Shown piece after piece: positions 56,961 to 64,000 of a stretch of DNA of 64,000 nt (position 1 is its first letter; every line of letters starts with the position of its first letter). A program made the translations under genes and the position numbers. The DNA comes from Bacillus piscicola (GTDB lineage Bacteria; Bacillota; Bacilli; Bacillales; Marinococcaceae), in contig NZ_JAJJJF010000001.1 of assembly GCF_022458745.1 (NCBI RefSeq), positions 682,001 through 746,000 on the forward strand, written 5' to 3'. The notes under the pieces are model-generated. The model did no database searches, was not told the DNA's origin, and was given only the letters and a program-made list of their open reading frames with translations.

Positions 56961-57554
56961 GTGGTCACAATTCTAATAGACGTCAATTTACTTCCAGAAA
57001 AAGAAAAACGCGATGGTACGTGGCTGCTGACAGCGGTAATTCTTGTTGTGCTGTTTGCGCTCGTTTTTTTGCTGATGGGCTTGCTGAAAACAAACATCCA
57101 CAACGACATAGCAGCACTTGAAGAGGAGCAGCAGGAAGCCGTCTTGACTATAGAGGAAAGAACAGCGGCTCAAAGCGGGTTCGTGACTTATCAAGATACA
57201 GTGAAAACGTTAGAACAGACAATCAATCCGGTATCAGCGGTCTTACATAATATTGAACAAGCATTGCCTGAAAATAGTGTAATTGCAACATTCGATTATA
57301 CGTTCCCCTCTACACTCCGGATAACGGCACGTCTCGAAGAAGTGAGGCAGGCCGCGGCAATGCATGATGCGCTGATCCGCAATAACGTATTCACCACGGT
57401 GGAAATGGCTGATCTTTATTATGTGGATCCCCTGGAGACGAGTCCGGAGACATTTCATGAAGAGGCACGTCTCCCGCGGTATGAAGCGGTCTTTGACATG
57501 AACGTAAAAGGGGATACGCTTCAGAAGAGAGAGGAGGATCCGCGTGAGCGTTAA
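56961..57554 (+). CDS. pilN: Type IV pilus assembly protein PilN
   Basis: Bitopic protein of 197 residues. The short N-terminal cytosolic motif IDVNLLPEKEKRDG is the PilN signature that docks into PilM; it is followed by a transmembrane helix (about 21-44) and an extracytoplasmic coiled coil and ferredoxin-like domain. The start is unusual: the only ribosome binding site, AAGGAG at 56957-56962, overlaps the GTG at 56961, so translation may begin there poorly or at ATT 56970. Overlaps pilO by 11 bases. Confidence 0.8.
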   Translation: MVTILIDVNLLPEKEKRDGTWLLTAVILVVLFALVFLLMGLLKTNIHNDIAALEEEQQEAVLTIEERTAAQSGFVTYQDTVKTLEQTINPVSAVLHNIEQALPENSVIATFDYTFPSTLRITARLEEVRQAAAMHDALIRNNVFTTVEMADLYYVDPLETSPETFHEEARLPRYEAVFDMNVKGDTLQKREEDPRER

Positions 57555-58227
57555 CATGGAAAAGAAGCATTGGATTGTCCTCTTGCTCGGGATTGTCCTC
57601 CTCTGCGTCATTACCTTTTTTCAGTATAAGACTACTGTGCAACCGCTCGAAGCGGAGAAAGAGCGCCAAATGAAGGAGTTGGAACGATGGGAAGAACAGG
57701 CCGCTGCGCTAAGAAGCGGTACGGCGGAATCCCCTGGAGAACAAGCGGCTGCGCGGTTTAAATACGAACAACAGTTGCCAAGAGCGCCGCGTCCTGATCA
57801 ATTTTTGCTAGATTTAGATAAAGCAGAAGAAATTTCAAACAGTTATATTCTATCAGTAGAGCGCCTGGGGGAAGGAGAATGGCCGTTTTCCGAAGTGGAA
57901 GATGAGAGGGAAGCTCTGGTGATCGAAGAGCCTGAGGATCCTCCAGAGGAATCTGTAGAGCCAGAAACAGCGAGAGTATCGGTTCCGGAGAACGTGCGAA
58001 CCCTATCCTATATGGTTACGGTGCGCGCCCGTGCGTATACGAATGTGAAGCGTTTTGTCGAGGTGCTTGATCATAGTTCAAGACTTATTCATATCGAGAA
58101 ACTTCAATTTACCGGGGAAGAGGAATGGGTACGAAAAGACCAAGAACGAGAGCCTATCCAAGTCACGCTAATGGTCACTGCTTATTATTATCCAGAAGCC
58201 GCAGAAACGAAAAGCGGGGGAGATTGA
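57544..58227 (+). CDS. pilO: Type IV pilus assembly protein PilO
   Basis: Bitopic protein of 227 residues: transmembrane helix at about 10-27, a coiled coil (EAEKERQMKELERWEEQAAAL) and an outer ferredoxin-like domain with an acidic insert (EEPEDPPEESVEPETA). In known systems PilO pairs with PilN to align the assembly machinery. GTG 57544 has the strong AGAGGAGG site; ATG 57556 is an alternative. Last gene of the pilus cluster before a terminator. Confidence 0.8.
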   Translation: MSVNMEKKHWIVLLLGIVLLCVITFFQYKTTVQPLEAEKERQMKELERWEEQAAALRSGTAESPGEQAAARFKYEQQLPRAPRPDQFLLDLDKAEEISNSYILSVERLGEGEWPFSEVEDEREALVIEEPEDPPEESVEPETARVSVPENVRTLSYMVTVRARAYTNVKRFVEVLDHSSRLIHIEKLQFTGEEEWVRKDQEREPIQVTLMVTAYYYPEAAETKSGGD

Positions 58228-58237
58228 CAATCTTTTT

Positions 58238-58271
58238 AAGAACGAGACGACAAGAGTCTTGTTCTTTTTTA
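58238..58271 (+). terminator. Terminator of the pilus gene cluster
   Basis: AAGAACGAGAC (58238-58248) pairs with GTCTTGTTCTT (58256-58266), one G-T pair, followed by T residues to 58270. Confidence 0.86.
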
Positions 58272-58330
58272 ATTTGGATGTGCTACGGTAAGGCTAACTA
58301 ATCCGCAGTTGCGTGAAAGGGGAGTCTGCC

Positions 58331-59317
58331 GTGAATAAAGACAAGCCTCAGGTATCGTTTAAAATCAACGGGCAAAAAATAAACACCCAAAACGATTCCG
58401 GTGATGAGAAAGAGCTGCCGGCTCCAGTAAAGGAAGAGTATACCATCGCAGACTGGAAGGAAAGACAAGCAGTTGAAAAAGAGCAGGCAGCAACGTATTG
58501 GGGAGTCTTTTCTCCGAAAAAGAAGCGCATGTCTCTCATAGAAAAAATACGGCAGGAAAGGCAACGATCACTGCCGCTTTATTTCTTTTCCCTTGTAGGA
58601 GGAGCTGTGTTTATCGGATTGTTATTCGGAATGACGATGCTCCACTTGTTTTCAGGAGACAAGCCGTCCATGGGTGCTGTCGTAGAAGAGACTGAAACAG
58701 AGTTACCAATCCTTGCTCAATACAGTGATTCGTTAGTAATGCATGTGATTCAGGCTGGGGCTTACAAAGAAAAGGAAACCGGTATGGAAATGCAGGAGAA
58801 CTTGCAAAGGAAAGACTATCCCACCGTACTCACACATGACGGAGACTATTATTATTTGTTTACCGGCATATCGTTTGACGAACAAGGAGCTGAGCGCCTG
58901 GCGTCTTTCTATGAAGAGGAAGGCTTGAATGTGTATCAAAAGACCCGTTCCATCCCTGAGCCAAAACATAAACAAGGTCAAGAAGCAGAACGGGAGAAGT
59001 TATTAGCTAGCAAATCGTTAATCATAACGATAGCAGGGGCCGTCGCAGAAGAAGGGGCAGAAAAGGAACAGCCCTGGCTGAAAGAATTGGATGCGCACCT
59101 TCAAGATACGAAAAGCTGGAAAAAACAAGAAGACACAGCTTTTGCAGAACTGTGGGGGGTTTTAGAGATAATCCGGAAAGAGGGCTCAGAAGCCAATAAA
59201 TCAGCTAGTGTGATGCAGGAGTGGTTAATGGAAGCTGCCCTTTATTATGAAGAGGCCGTATATGTATTTAATGAAGAGGAGAACACAGCAACAGACAAAG
59301 AGGAAAATGCCTCGTGA
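58331..59317 (+). CDS. spoIIB: SPOR-domain sporulation protein SpoIIB
   Basis: Membrane protein of 328 residues involved in septal thinning during engulfment in B. subtilis. It has a charged cytosolic N terminus, one transmembrane helix (about 80-103) and an extracytoplasmic SPOR-like domain (about 134-210; VMHVIQAGAYKEKETG, YYYLFTGISFDEQG) that should bind denuded septal peptidoglycan, then a helical tail. GTG 58331 after AAAGGGGAG is preferred to GTG 58313. Position between the prepilin peptidase region and maf is the same as in B. subtilis, which supports the name despite modest sequence likeness. Confidence 0.78.
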   Translation: MNKDKPQVSFKINGQKINTQNDSGDEKELPAPVKEEYTIADWKERQAVEKEQAATYWGVFSPKKKRMSLIEKIRQERQRSLPLYFFSLVGGAVFIGLLFGMTMLHLFSGDKPSMGAVVEETETELPILAQYSDSLVMHVIQAGAYKEKETGMEMQENLQRKDYPTVLTHDGDYYYLFTGISFDEQGAERLASFYEEEGLNVYQKTRSIPEPKHKQGQEAEREKLLASKSLIITIAGAVAEEGAEKEQPWLKELDAHLQDTKSWKKQEDTAFAELWGVLEIIRKEGSEANKSASVMQEWLMEAALYYEEAVYVFNEEENTATDKEENAS

Positions 59318-59413
59318 TGCTTCTCTTGCCTGTTGTCCGGTGTTCTGGTAAACTACAGGCACACCTTGTACAATAGAGAAAATGAACTTTATTGGAAAGG
59401 TGGTCTCCTCTTC

Positions 59414-59989
59414 ATGCCTACACTTATTTTAGCTTCCCAATCTCCTCGCAGAAAAGCACTTCTTACCGAATCAGGTTATTCTTTCTTTACCAAAAAAAGC
59501 TTCGTATCTGAGGATATGCAGCAGCCGCTCCATCCTGCTAAAACTGTCGAAGAGCTGGCAAGGCGGAAAGCAGAAGCGGTATTTTTCGAGTACCCGGAGG
59601 ATGTCGTCCTAGGTGCCGATACCGTCGTGGCCTGTGACGACACGATCTTAGGGAAACCTGACGGCTCTGTTGAAGCACGTGCGATGCTCAAGCAGCTCTC
59701 TAGCCGTTCCCACTACGTCTATACGGGGGTTGCGCTTTTAGCTCCGCAACGCCGTGCGGTATTCCATGCCGTGACAGAGGTTCGGTTTTACCCTCTCGAT
59801 AACCGGCTTATTGACGAGTATATCGCGTCTGAGGAACCTTACGATAAAGCAGGGGCGTATGGCATTCAAGGCAAAGGACGTTTATTTGTAGAGGCGATCT
59901 TCGGGGATTATTTCAATGTTGTCGGTCTTCCTATTTCCCGGACAGCCCGGGAACTGATGGAGGTTGGGGTGTATCCTTCTTTTACATGA
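59414..59989 (+). CDS. maf: Maf-family nucleotide pyrophosphatase
   Basis: Nucleoside-triphosphate pyrophosphatase active on dTTP/UTP and modified nucleotides; in B. subtilis excess Maf blocks septation. The 191 residues contain LILASQSPRRKALL, GADTVVACDD, GKPDGSVEARAMLKQLS, SEEPYDKAGAYGIQG and GDYFNVVGLPISRT. The frame is open upstream, but ATG 59414 matches the family start and follows GGAAAGGTGG. Confidence 0.93.
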   Translation: MPTLILASQSPRRKALLTESGYSFFTKKSFVSEDMQQPLHPAKTVEELARRKAEAVFFEYPEDVVLGADTVVACDDTILGKPDGSVEARAMLKQLSSRSHYVYTGVALLAPQRRAVFHAVTEVRFYPLDNRLIDEYIASEEPYDKAGAYGIQGKGRLFVEAIFGDYFNVVGLPISRTARELMEVGVYPSFT

Positions 59990-60029
59990 ATTTAAAAATA
60001 ATGAGTTTTAGTAGGAGGATGGATGATTC

Positions 60030-60719
60030 TTGCCTGACACACCTTTCATGATAAAAGATATTCCTGTTAGTGAACGCCCCCGTGAAAAAATGGCGAAAGA
60101 AGGTCCAGAACGGCTGTCGAATCAGGAACTCTTAGCGATTCTTTTACGGACCGGAACGAGAAATGAATCGGTTTTGCAGCTTGCTCAGCGTGTTCTCCTG
60201 CATTTTGATGGTCTGCGGCTCTTAAAAGATGCAACAAGCGAAGAATTACAATGTATAAAAGGAATCGGTCTTGCCAAATCGATTGAATTGCAGGCAGCAC
60301 TTGAATTCGGCAGGCGCATTTATACATTTCAAGAAGATGACCGCTACGTGATCCGTTCTCCAGAAGATGTTGCTGACTATGTCATGGACGATATGCGTTT
60401 TCTCACGCAGGAGCATTTTGTCGTGCTGTGCCTGAACACAAAGAATGAAGTGATTCATCGGCAAACGTTGTTCATTGGCAGTCTTAATTCAAGCATTGTC
60501 CACCCGCGTGAGTTATTCAAAGAAGCGCTCCGTCGTTCAGCAGCCTCACTCATCTGCCTTCACAACCACCCTTCTGGGGACCCTACACCGAGTCAGGAAG
60601 ACATCGAAGTTACCAAACGTTTGATAGAGTGTGGACGTTTGTTAGGTGTTGATATACTTGACCATGTCATCATCGGCGACCAGAAATTTTTAAGTTTAAA
60701 AGAACAAGGTTACTTTTAA
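60030..60719 (+). CDS. radC: RadC-family JAB1/MPN-domain protein
   Basis: 229-residue protein with an N-terminal helix-hairpin-helix part (LSNQELLAILLRTGTRN; LQCIKGIGLAKSIEL) and a C-terminal JAMM metalloprotease-type domain with the zinc motif LHNHPSGDPTPSQED. The former link to DNA repair is not supported experimentally, so the cellular role stays unclear. TTG start after TAGGAGGATGG; ATG 60048 is an alternative start. Lies between maf and mreB as in B. subtilis. Confidence 0.92.
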   Translation: MPDTPFMIKDIPVSERPREKMAKEGPERLSNQELLAILLRTGTRNESVLQLAQRVLLHFDGLRLLKDATSEELQCIKGIGLAKSIELQAALEFGRRIYTFQEDDRYVIRSPEDVADYVMDDMRFLTQEHFVVLCLNTKNEVIHRQTLFIGSLNSSIVHPRELFKEALRRSAASLICLHNHPSGDPTPSQEDIEVTKRLIECGRLLGVDILDHVIIGDQKFLSLKEQGYF

Positions 60720-60768
60720 ATACATCCCCAACCCCCTTCCGTAATAGTTCCCTTCCTTCTTTTTACCC

Positions 60769-60797
60769 TTGCTGAATACCTGTATTTCTTTTATAAT
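60769..60797 (+). promoter_or_regulatory. Sigma-A promoter of mreBCD
   Basis: TTGCTG (60769-60774), a 17-base spacer and TATAAT (60792-60797), leaving a leader of about 190 bases to mreB. A second TATAAT at 60872-60877 lacks a good -35. Otherwise nothing is seen in the 274-base radC-mreB gap. Confidence 0.6.
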
Positions 60798-60993
60798 GCT
60801 ATGGTTATGGATATTTGGTTGTCACCTGGTAAGGATGCATGAAAGTGCTATGTTTTTTAATTTTTTTTCAGTATAATGTGGAGTAGTTGTAATCGGGCTG
60901 TGTGAAAAGTGAAAGAACAGGAACCCGCCGACATGACATTATGCAGGAAGCATAAAATATATGAACTTGTGCAGGATGAAGGGAGATACATAG

Positions 60994-62037
60994 ATGTTTG
61001 GTGGTTTTTCAAAAGATCTAGGCATTGATTTAGGTACGGCAAATACACTGGTATACGCGAAAGAAAAAGGAGTTGTCGTTCGGGAACCTTCTGTAATTGC
61101 GCTTCGAAAGGATACTGGCACAATTGAAGCGGTAGGAAATGATGCAAAAAATATGATTGGCAGAACCCCGGGGAACATTGTCGCAATGCGTCCGATGAAA
61201 GATGGTGTCATAGCTGATTTCGAGACAACCGCGACGATGATTAAGCATTTTATTGAACAAGCACAAAAAAATCGTTCCGTTTTTGCCCGCAAGCCCAATG
61301 TAATGGTATGCGTTCCTTCAGGGATTACAGCAGTCGAAAAAAGAGCGGTGGAAGATGCCATTAAACAGGCAGGTGCCCGGGAAGCGTACACGATTGAGGA
61401 ACCGTTCGCCGCAGCGATCGGCGCGGATCTTCCAGTCTGGGAACCTACCGGAAGCATGGTCGTCGATATTGGCGGAGGAACGACCGAAGTTGCTATTATT
61501 TCGTTAGGTGGTATTGTAACGAGCCAGTCGATCCGTGTGGCCGGGGATGAAATGGATGAATCCATTATCCATTACATAAAAAAAACATACAGCCTGATGA
61601 TCGGTGAGCGTACAGCTGAAGCTTTAAAACTGGAAATTGGTTCAGCCGGAAAGCCTAAAGATGTGGAAGATATGGATATTAGAGGACGCGATCTTGTCTC
61701 CGGGCTTCCGAAAACAATTTCGGTCAGCGCAGAAGAAGTTTCTGGAGCATTAGCGGAAACAGTAAACACTATTATCGAAACAGTGAAGAGTACGTTAGAA
61801 GAAACACCACCGGAATTGGCGGCTGATATTATGGACCGCGGTATTGTTTTAACAGGGGGTGGGGCGTTATTGCGCAATCTCGATAAAGTATTGAGTGATG
61901 AAACGAATATGCCTGTGCTTGTTGCCGAGGATCCATTGGATTGTGTGGCAATCGGTACGGGAAGAGCCTTAGAGAACTTGCATTTATTTCGGTCTAAAGC
62001 GGGCATAACGTCTCGGTCCAACCGGAACGTGCTGTAA
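60994..62037 (+). CDS. mreB: Rod-shape determining actin homologue MreB
   Basis: Bacterial actin that guides the cell-wall elongation machinery along the membrane. In 347 residues: phosphate-1 [15 protein letters not shown], phosphate-2 [18 protein letters not shown], the adenosine motif [15 protein letters not shown], plus an N-terminal membrane-binding segment [14 protein letters not shown] with GAAGGGAG upstream. First gene of mreBCD. Confidence 0.96.
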   Translation: MFGGFSKDLGIDLGTANTLVYAKEKGVVVREPSVIALRKDTGTIEAVGNDAKNMIGRTPGNIVAMRPMKDGVIADFETTATMIKHFIEQAQKNRSVFARKPNVMVCVPSGITAVEKRAVEDAIKQAGAREAYTIEEPFAAAIGADLPVWEPTGSMVVDIGGGTTEVAIISLGGIVTSQSIRVAGDEMDESIIHYIKKTYSLMIGERTAEALKLEIGSAGKPKDVEDMDIRGRDLVSGLPKTISVSAEEVSGALAETVNTIIETVKSTLEETPPELAADIMDRGIVLTGGGALLRNLDKVLSDETNMPVLVAEDPLDCVAIGTGRALENLHLFRSKAGITSRSNRNVL

Positions 62038-62052
62038 AGAAGGTGTACGATT

Positions 62053-62985
62053 ATGCCACATTTTTTCTCCAATAAACGATTGATAATATTAATGGTAAGC
62101 ATTATTGTTTTAGTGGCATTGATTGGTTTTTCGATGCGCGGTAGAGAAGCGGTAACCTGGCCGGAAAAATTTGCACGGGATTCTGTCGGAGTCGCTCAAT
62201 CCGTATTTAGTAAGCCCGCTCATTTTGCAGCGGGTTTCTTTGGGGATATCAGCGACCTTATTCATGTATATGAAGAAAATGAGTTGTTAAAGTCGCGGCT
62301 TGATGAATATGCTTCTCTTTCCGCGCAGTTGGATAGCATTAAGCAAGAAAATGACACGTTAAAAGATATGATAGATGCAGAAGAGAGTCTCACGGACTAC
62401 GTGATGCGCTCTGCTCTCGTTATTCACCGTGCCCCTGATCACTGGACAGAAACAATTGGCATTAACAAAGGAGAACAAGACGGAATTCAAAAAGATATGG
62501 CTGTTATCACAGCTGAGGGACTGATCGGCAAGATAGATACGACTTCAGAGTTTACCTCCACTGTACAGCTGCTTTCAGATGGCAGCCGTACGAACCGTGT
62601 ATCGGCGATGGTTAGTACAGAAAGCGATCCTGTTTATGCTTTTATAGAAGGCTGGGATGCGAATAGAGAAGGGTTGATGCTTCGTAAAATAGAATCTAAT
62701 GCTACTATTAAAGAGGGCCAAAAGGTGATGACCTCAGGACTTGGCGGTATTTTTCCGCGCGGTCTTGCTATCGGCGAAATTGTTGAGATAGAAGCGGATG
62801 AATACGGCCTGACATACAATGCGTTAATTAAGCCGAGTGCGGATTTTTACAATATTGAACAAGTGAATGTCATTGAAAGAACGAGTGAAAGTTTAGATGA
62901 ATCGTTAAAACAGGAATCAGACGGTGAAAAAGAGGAAGAAGAGCCTGTAGAAATGAAAGAAGATGACATAGGAGGATCGCCATGA
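62053..62985 (+). CDS. mreC: Rod-shape determining protein MreC
   Basis: Bitopic protein, 310 residues: N-terminal helix (about 10-27), a coiled coil near 70-110 (ELLKSRLDEYASLSAQLDSI), then the double beta-barrel extracytoplasmic domain with GINKGEQDGIQKDMAVI and VMTSGLGGIFPRGLAIG. It organises the elongasome together with MreB, MreD and RodA/PBP2. Acidic C-terminal tail. The mreD ATG overlaps its stop by four bases. Confidence 0.94.
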   Translation: MPHFFSNKRLIILMVSIIVLVALIGFSMRGREAVTWPEKFARDSVGVAQSVFSKPAHFAAGFFGDISDLIHVYEENELLKSRLDEYASLSAQLDSIKQENDTLKDMIDAEESLTDYVMRSALVIHRAPDHWTETIGINKGEQDGIQKDMAVITAEGLIGKIDTTSEFTSTVQLLSDGSRTNRVSAMVSTESDPVYAFIEGWDANREGLMLRKIESNATIKEGQKVMTSGLGGIFPRGLAIGEIVEIEADEYGLTYNALIKPSADFYNIEQVNVIERTSESLDESLKQESDGEKEEEEPVEMKEDDIGGSP

Positions 62986-63506
62986 TTCGATTTGTCCTCC
63001 CATTTATTCTTTTCATTCTCTTTCTTGTGGAAGGCACTTGGTTTCAAATTTTTGTACCTTTTTCGACTAACCAGGAAATCGTGCTCGTCCCACGCTTCCT
63101 CTTGATTGCAGTTGTTTTAATCGCTATTTTTCGCGGACCGCTCACTGGAGTAATCATTGGCGCAGCCAGTGGTTTGTTGTATGATTTTGTATATACAGAT
63201 TTATTAGGCATCTACATGTTTAGCTTTGGTTTTACAGCCTATTTAAGTTCATTTACATACAGAACAGTGCGTGTCAGCTATATATGGCAGCTGATTATTA
63301 TCCTCGGTGCTATCTTGATATTTGAATGGGTGACTTATGGTCTCTATTACATGATAGGTTATACAGACATCCTGTTTGAGGAGTTTTTTAGAACCCGTTT
63401 AGTGCCGTCCTGGCTGTTAAACGGTGGTGCAGCCTTGTTGTTTCTTTACCCTTTCCGCAAGCTTTTTGAGAAGCTGGAAGAATATGAAGAGCTGCAACAG
63501 CGCTAG
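62982..63506 (+). CDS. mreD: Rod-shape determining protein MreD
   Basis: Polytopic membrane protein of 174 residues with five or six hydrophobic helices. The segment AASGLLYDFVYTDLLGIYMF is the MreD signature. TAGGAGG is just before the ATG, which overlaps mreC by four bases. It acts with MreC in recruiting wall synthesis enzymes. Confidence 0.92.
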   Translation: MIRFVLPFILFILFLVEGTWFQIFVPFSTNQEIVLVPRFLLIAVVLIAIFRGPLTGVIIGAASGLLYDFVYTDLLGIYMFSFGFTAYLSSFTYRTVRVSYIWQLIIILGAILIFEWVTYGLYYMIGYTDILFEEFFRTRLVPSWLLNGGAALLFLYPFRKLFEKLEEYEELQQR

Positions 63507-63637
63507 TCACACGGAACTTCGTGATTTTTTGAGCATTCTTGATAACAAATTGGCAGGATTTACGGGCCTTCATGTGGAAAGTAAGAACATCCGTCGAAAA
63601 GGTGATGATTATGGCGCAAGCTTTAGAGGTGAAACAG

Positions 63638-64000
63638 ATGAGCACAGGGCCCTCCAAAAACTTTGTGACGATAAAAGGAACAAAAGAAGGTCTGACTATT
63701 TTTTTAGACGATCAGTGTTCATATGAAACACTGACGAAGGAGCTAAGAGAGAAAATAACACGAGATAAACAAGTGTTTGGTAACGGGCCTGAAGTCGACG
63801 TACAAGTAGATATCGGATACCGGTATATAAACAATAATCAAGAAGCAGAAATAACGAGTCTGCTTGAGGAAGCAGAAACGATTCGAGTCAAAGAAATTCG
63901 CACAGAAGTGATTACGATTGAAGAAGCTAAGAAACAGGCTGAGCATACCGCTTTAACTTCCTTCGCCCGCATCGTTCGTTCCGGCCAGGTACTTGAGGTT
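63638..64000 (+). CDS. minC: Septum-site determining protein MinC, 3' end outside window
   Basis: The frame is open to the right edge. Translation from ATG 63638 gives a MinC N-terminal domain: NFVTIKGTKEGLTIFLDDQC followed by the region ending TEVITIEEAKKQA and the linker into the beta-helix domain SFARIVRSGQVLEV, as in B. subtilis MinC. MinC inhibits FtsZ polymerisation near the poles, with MinD as partner. ATG 63611 in the same frame also has a ribosome binding site (AAAGGTGATG); 63638 after AGAGGTGA gives the family-like N terminus. The 130 bases after mreD hold only a weak CACG/CGTG hairpin with a T run near 63512-63530. Confidence 0.88.
   Translation, partial: MSTGPSKNFVTIKGTKEGLTIFLDDQCSYETLTKELREKITRDKQVFGNGPEVDVQVDIGYRYINNNQEAEITSLLEEAETIRVKEIRTEVITIEEAKKQAEHTALTSFARIVRSGQVLEV

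Noticed and set aside
63424-63726. 100-residue frame spanning the end of mreD and start of minC
   Set aside because: Different frame from both genes; the minC frame explains the second half and matches the family.

Overview
The window is a chromosomal segment from an endospore-forming member of the Bacillaceae. The gene order follows the Bacillus subtilis block rdgB(ysnA)-ysnB / ilvBHC-leuABCD / ysoA-tig-clpX-lonB-lonA-ysxC-hemAXCDBL-spoVID-ysxE-valS-folC-(comC)-spoIIB-maf-radC-mreBCD-minC. SpoVID, YsxE, SpoIIB and LonB indicate sporulation, T-box leaders and strong AGGAGG-type ribosome binding sites indicate Firmicutes, and several very acidic proteins would fit a salt- or alkali-adapted lineage (an inference only). 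Almost all genes read rightward.

Region by region. 0-1.3 kb: nucleotide-pool hydrolase RdgB (cut by the left edge), phosphodiesterase YsnB and tRNA-Arg(TCT). 1.4-11.1 kb: branched-chain amino-acid synthesis, with ilvE on its own promoter, then a leucine-type T-box and ilvB-ilvH-ilvC-leuA-leuB-leuC-leuD. An elaborate stem-loop lies between leuA and leuB. 11.1-20.2 kb: protein quality control (YsoA, trigger factor, ClpX, sporulation LonB behind a sigma-G/F-like promoter, LonA) and the GTPase YsxC. 20.2-27.3 kb: a convergent small membrane protein and the hemAXCDBL operon making uroporphyrinogen precursors from glutamyl-tRNA. 27.4-29.8 kb: spore-coat genes spoVID and ysxE.

29.8-40.8 kb is an accessory block absent from this position in B. 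subtilis, where ysxE is followed by valS. It holds a small Pro/Arg-rich membrane protein with a sigma-E-like -10, a TRAP transporter (dctP, dctQ, dctM), a dihydropyrimidinase/hydantoinase and an M20 carbamoyl-amino-acid hydrolase (together a probable cyclic-ureide import and degradation route), an overlooked 44-residue YfhE-like gene behind a sigma-B-like promoter, a YteA-like protein, a paired SMR exporter, a protein with two P-loop domains of which one is degenerate, a small membrane protein and a quinone oxidoreductase. 40.8-45.2 kb returns to the conserved backbone with a valine T-box, valS and folC.

45.2-58.3 kb is a nearly complete type IV pilus locus placed where B. subtilis has only comC: three leftward minor-pilin genes (the last carrying a beta-solenoid-like repeat domain), then divergent rightward genes for an unknown membrane protein, a degenerate VanW/G5 protein, PilB, PilT, PilC, PilA, PilD, PilM, PilN and PilO. 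A dispersed Bacillaceae-type repeat sits between pilT and pilC. pilA has its own strong promoter and a structured leader ending in an intrinsic terminator, a candidate riboswitch or attenuator that I cannot assign to a known class. 58.3-64 kb: spoIIB, maf, radC, mreBCD and the start of minC, which runs off the right edge.
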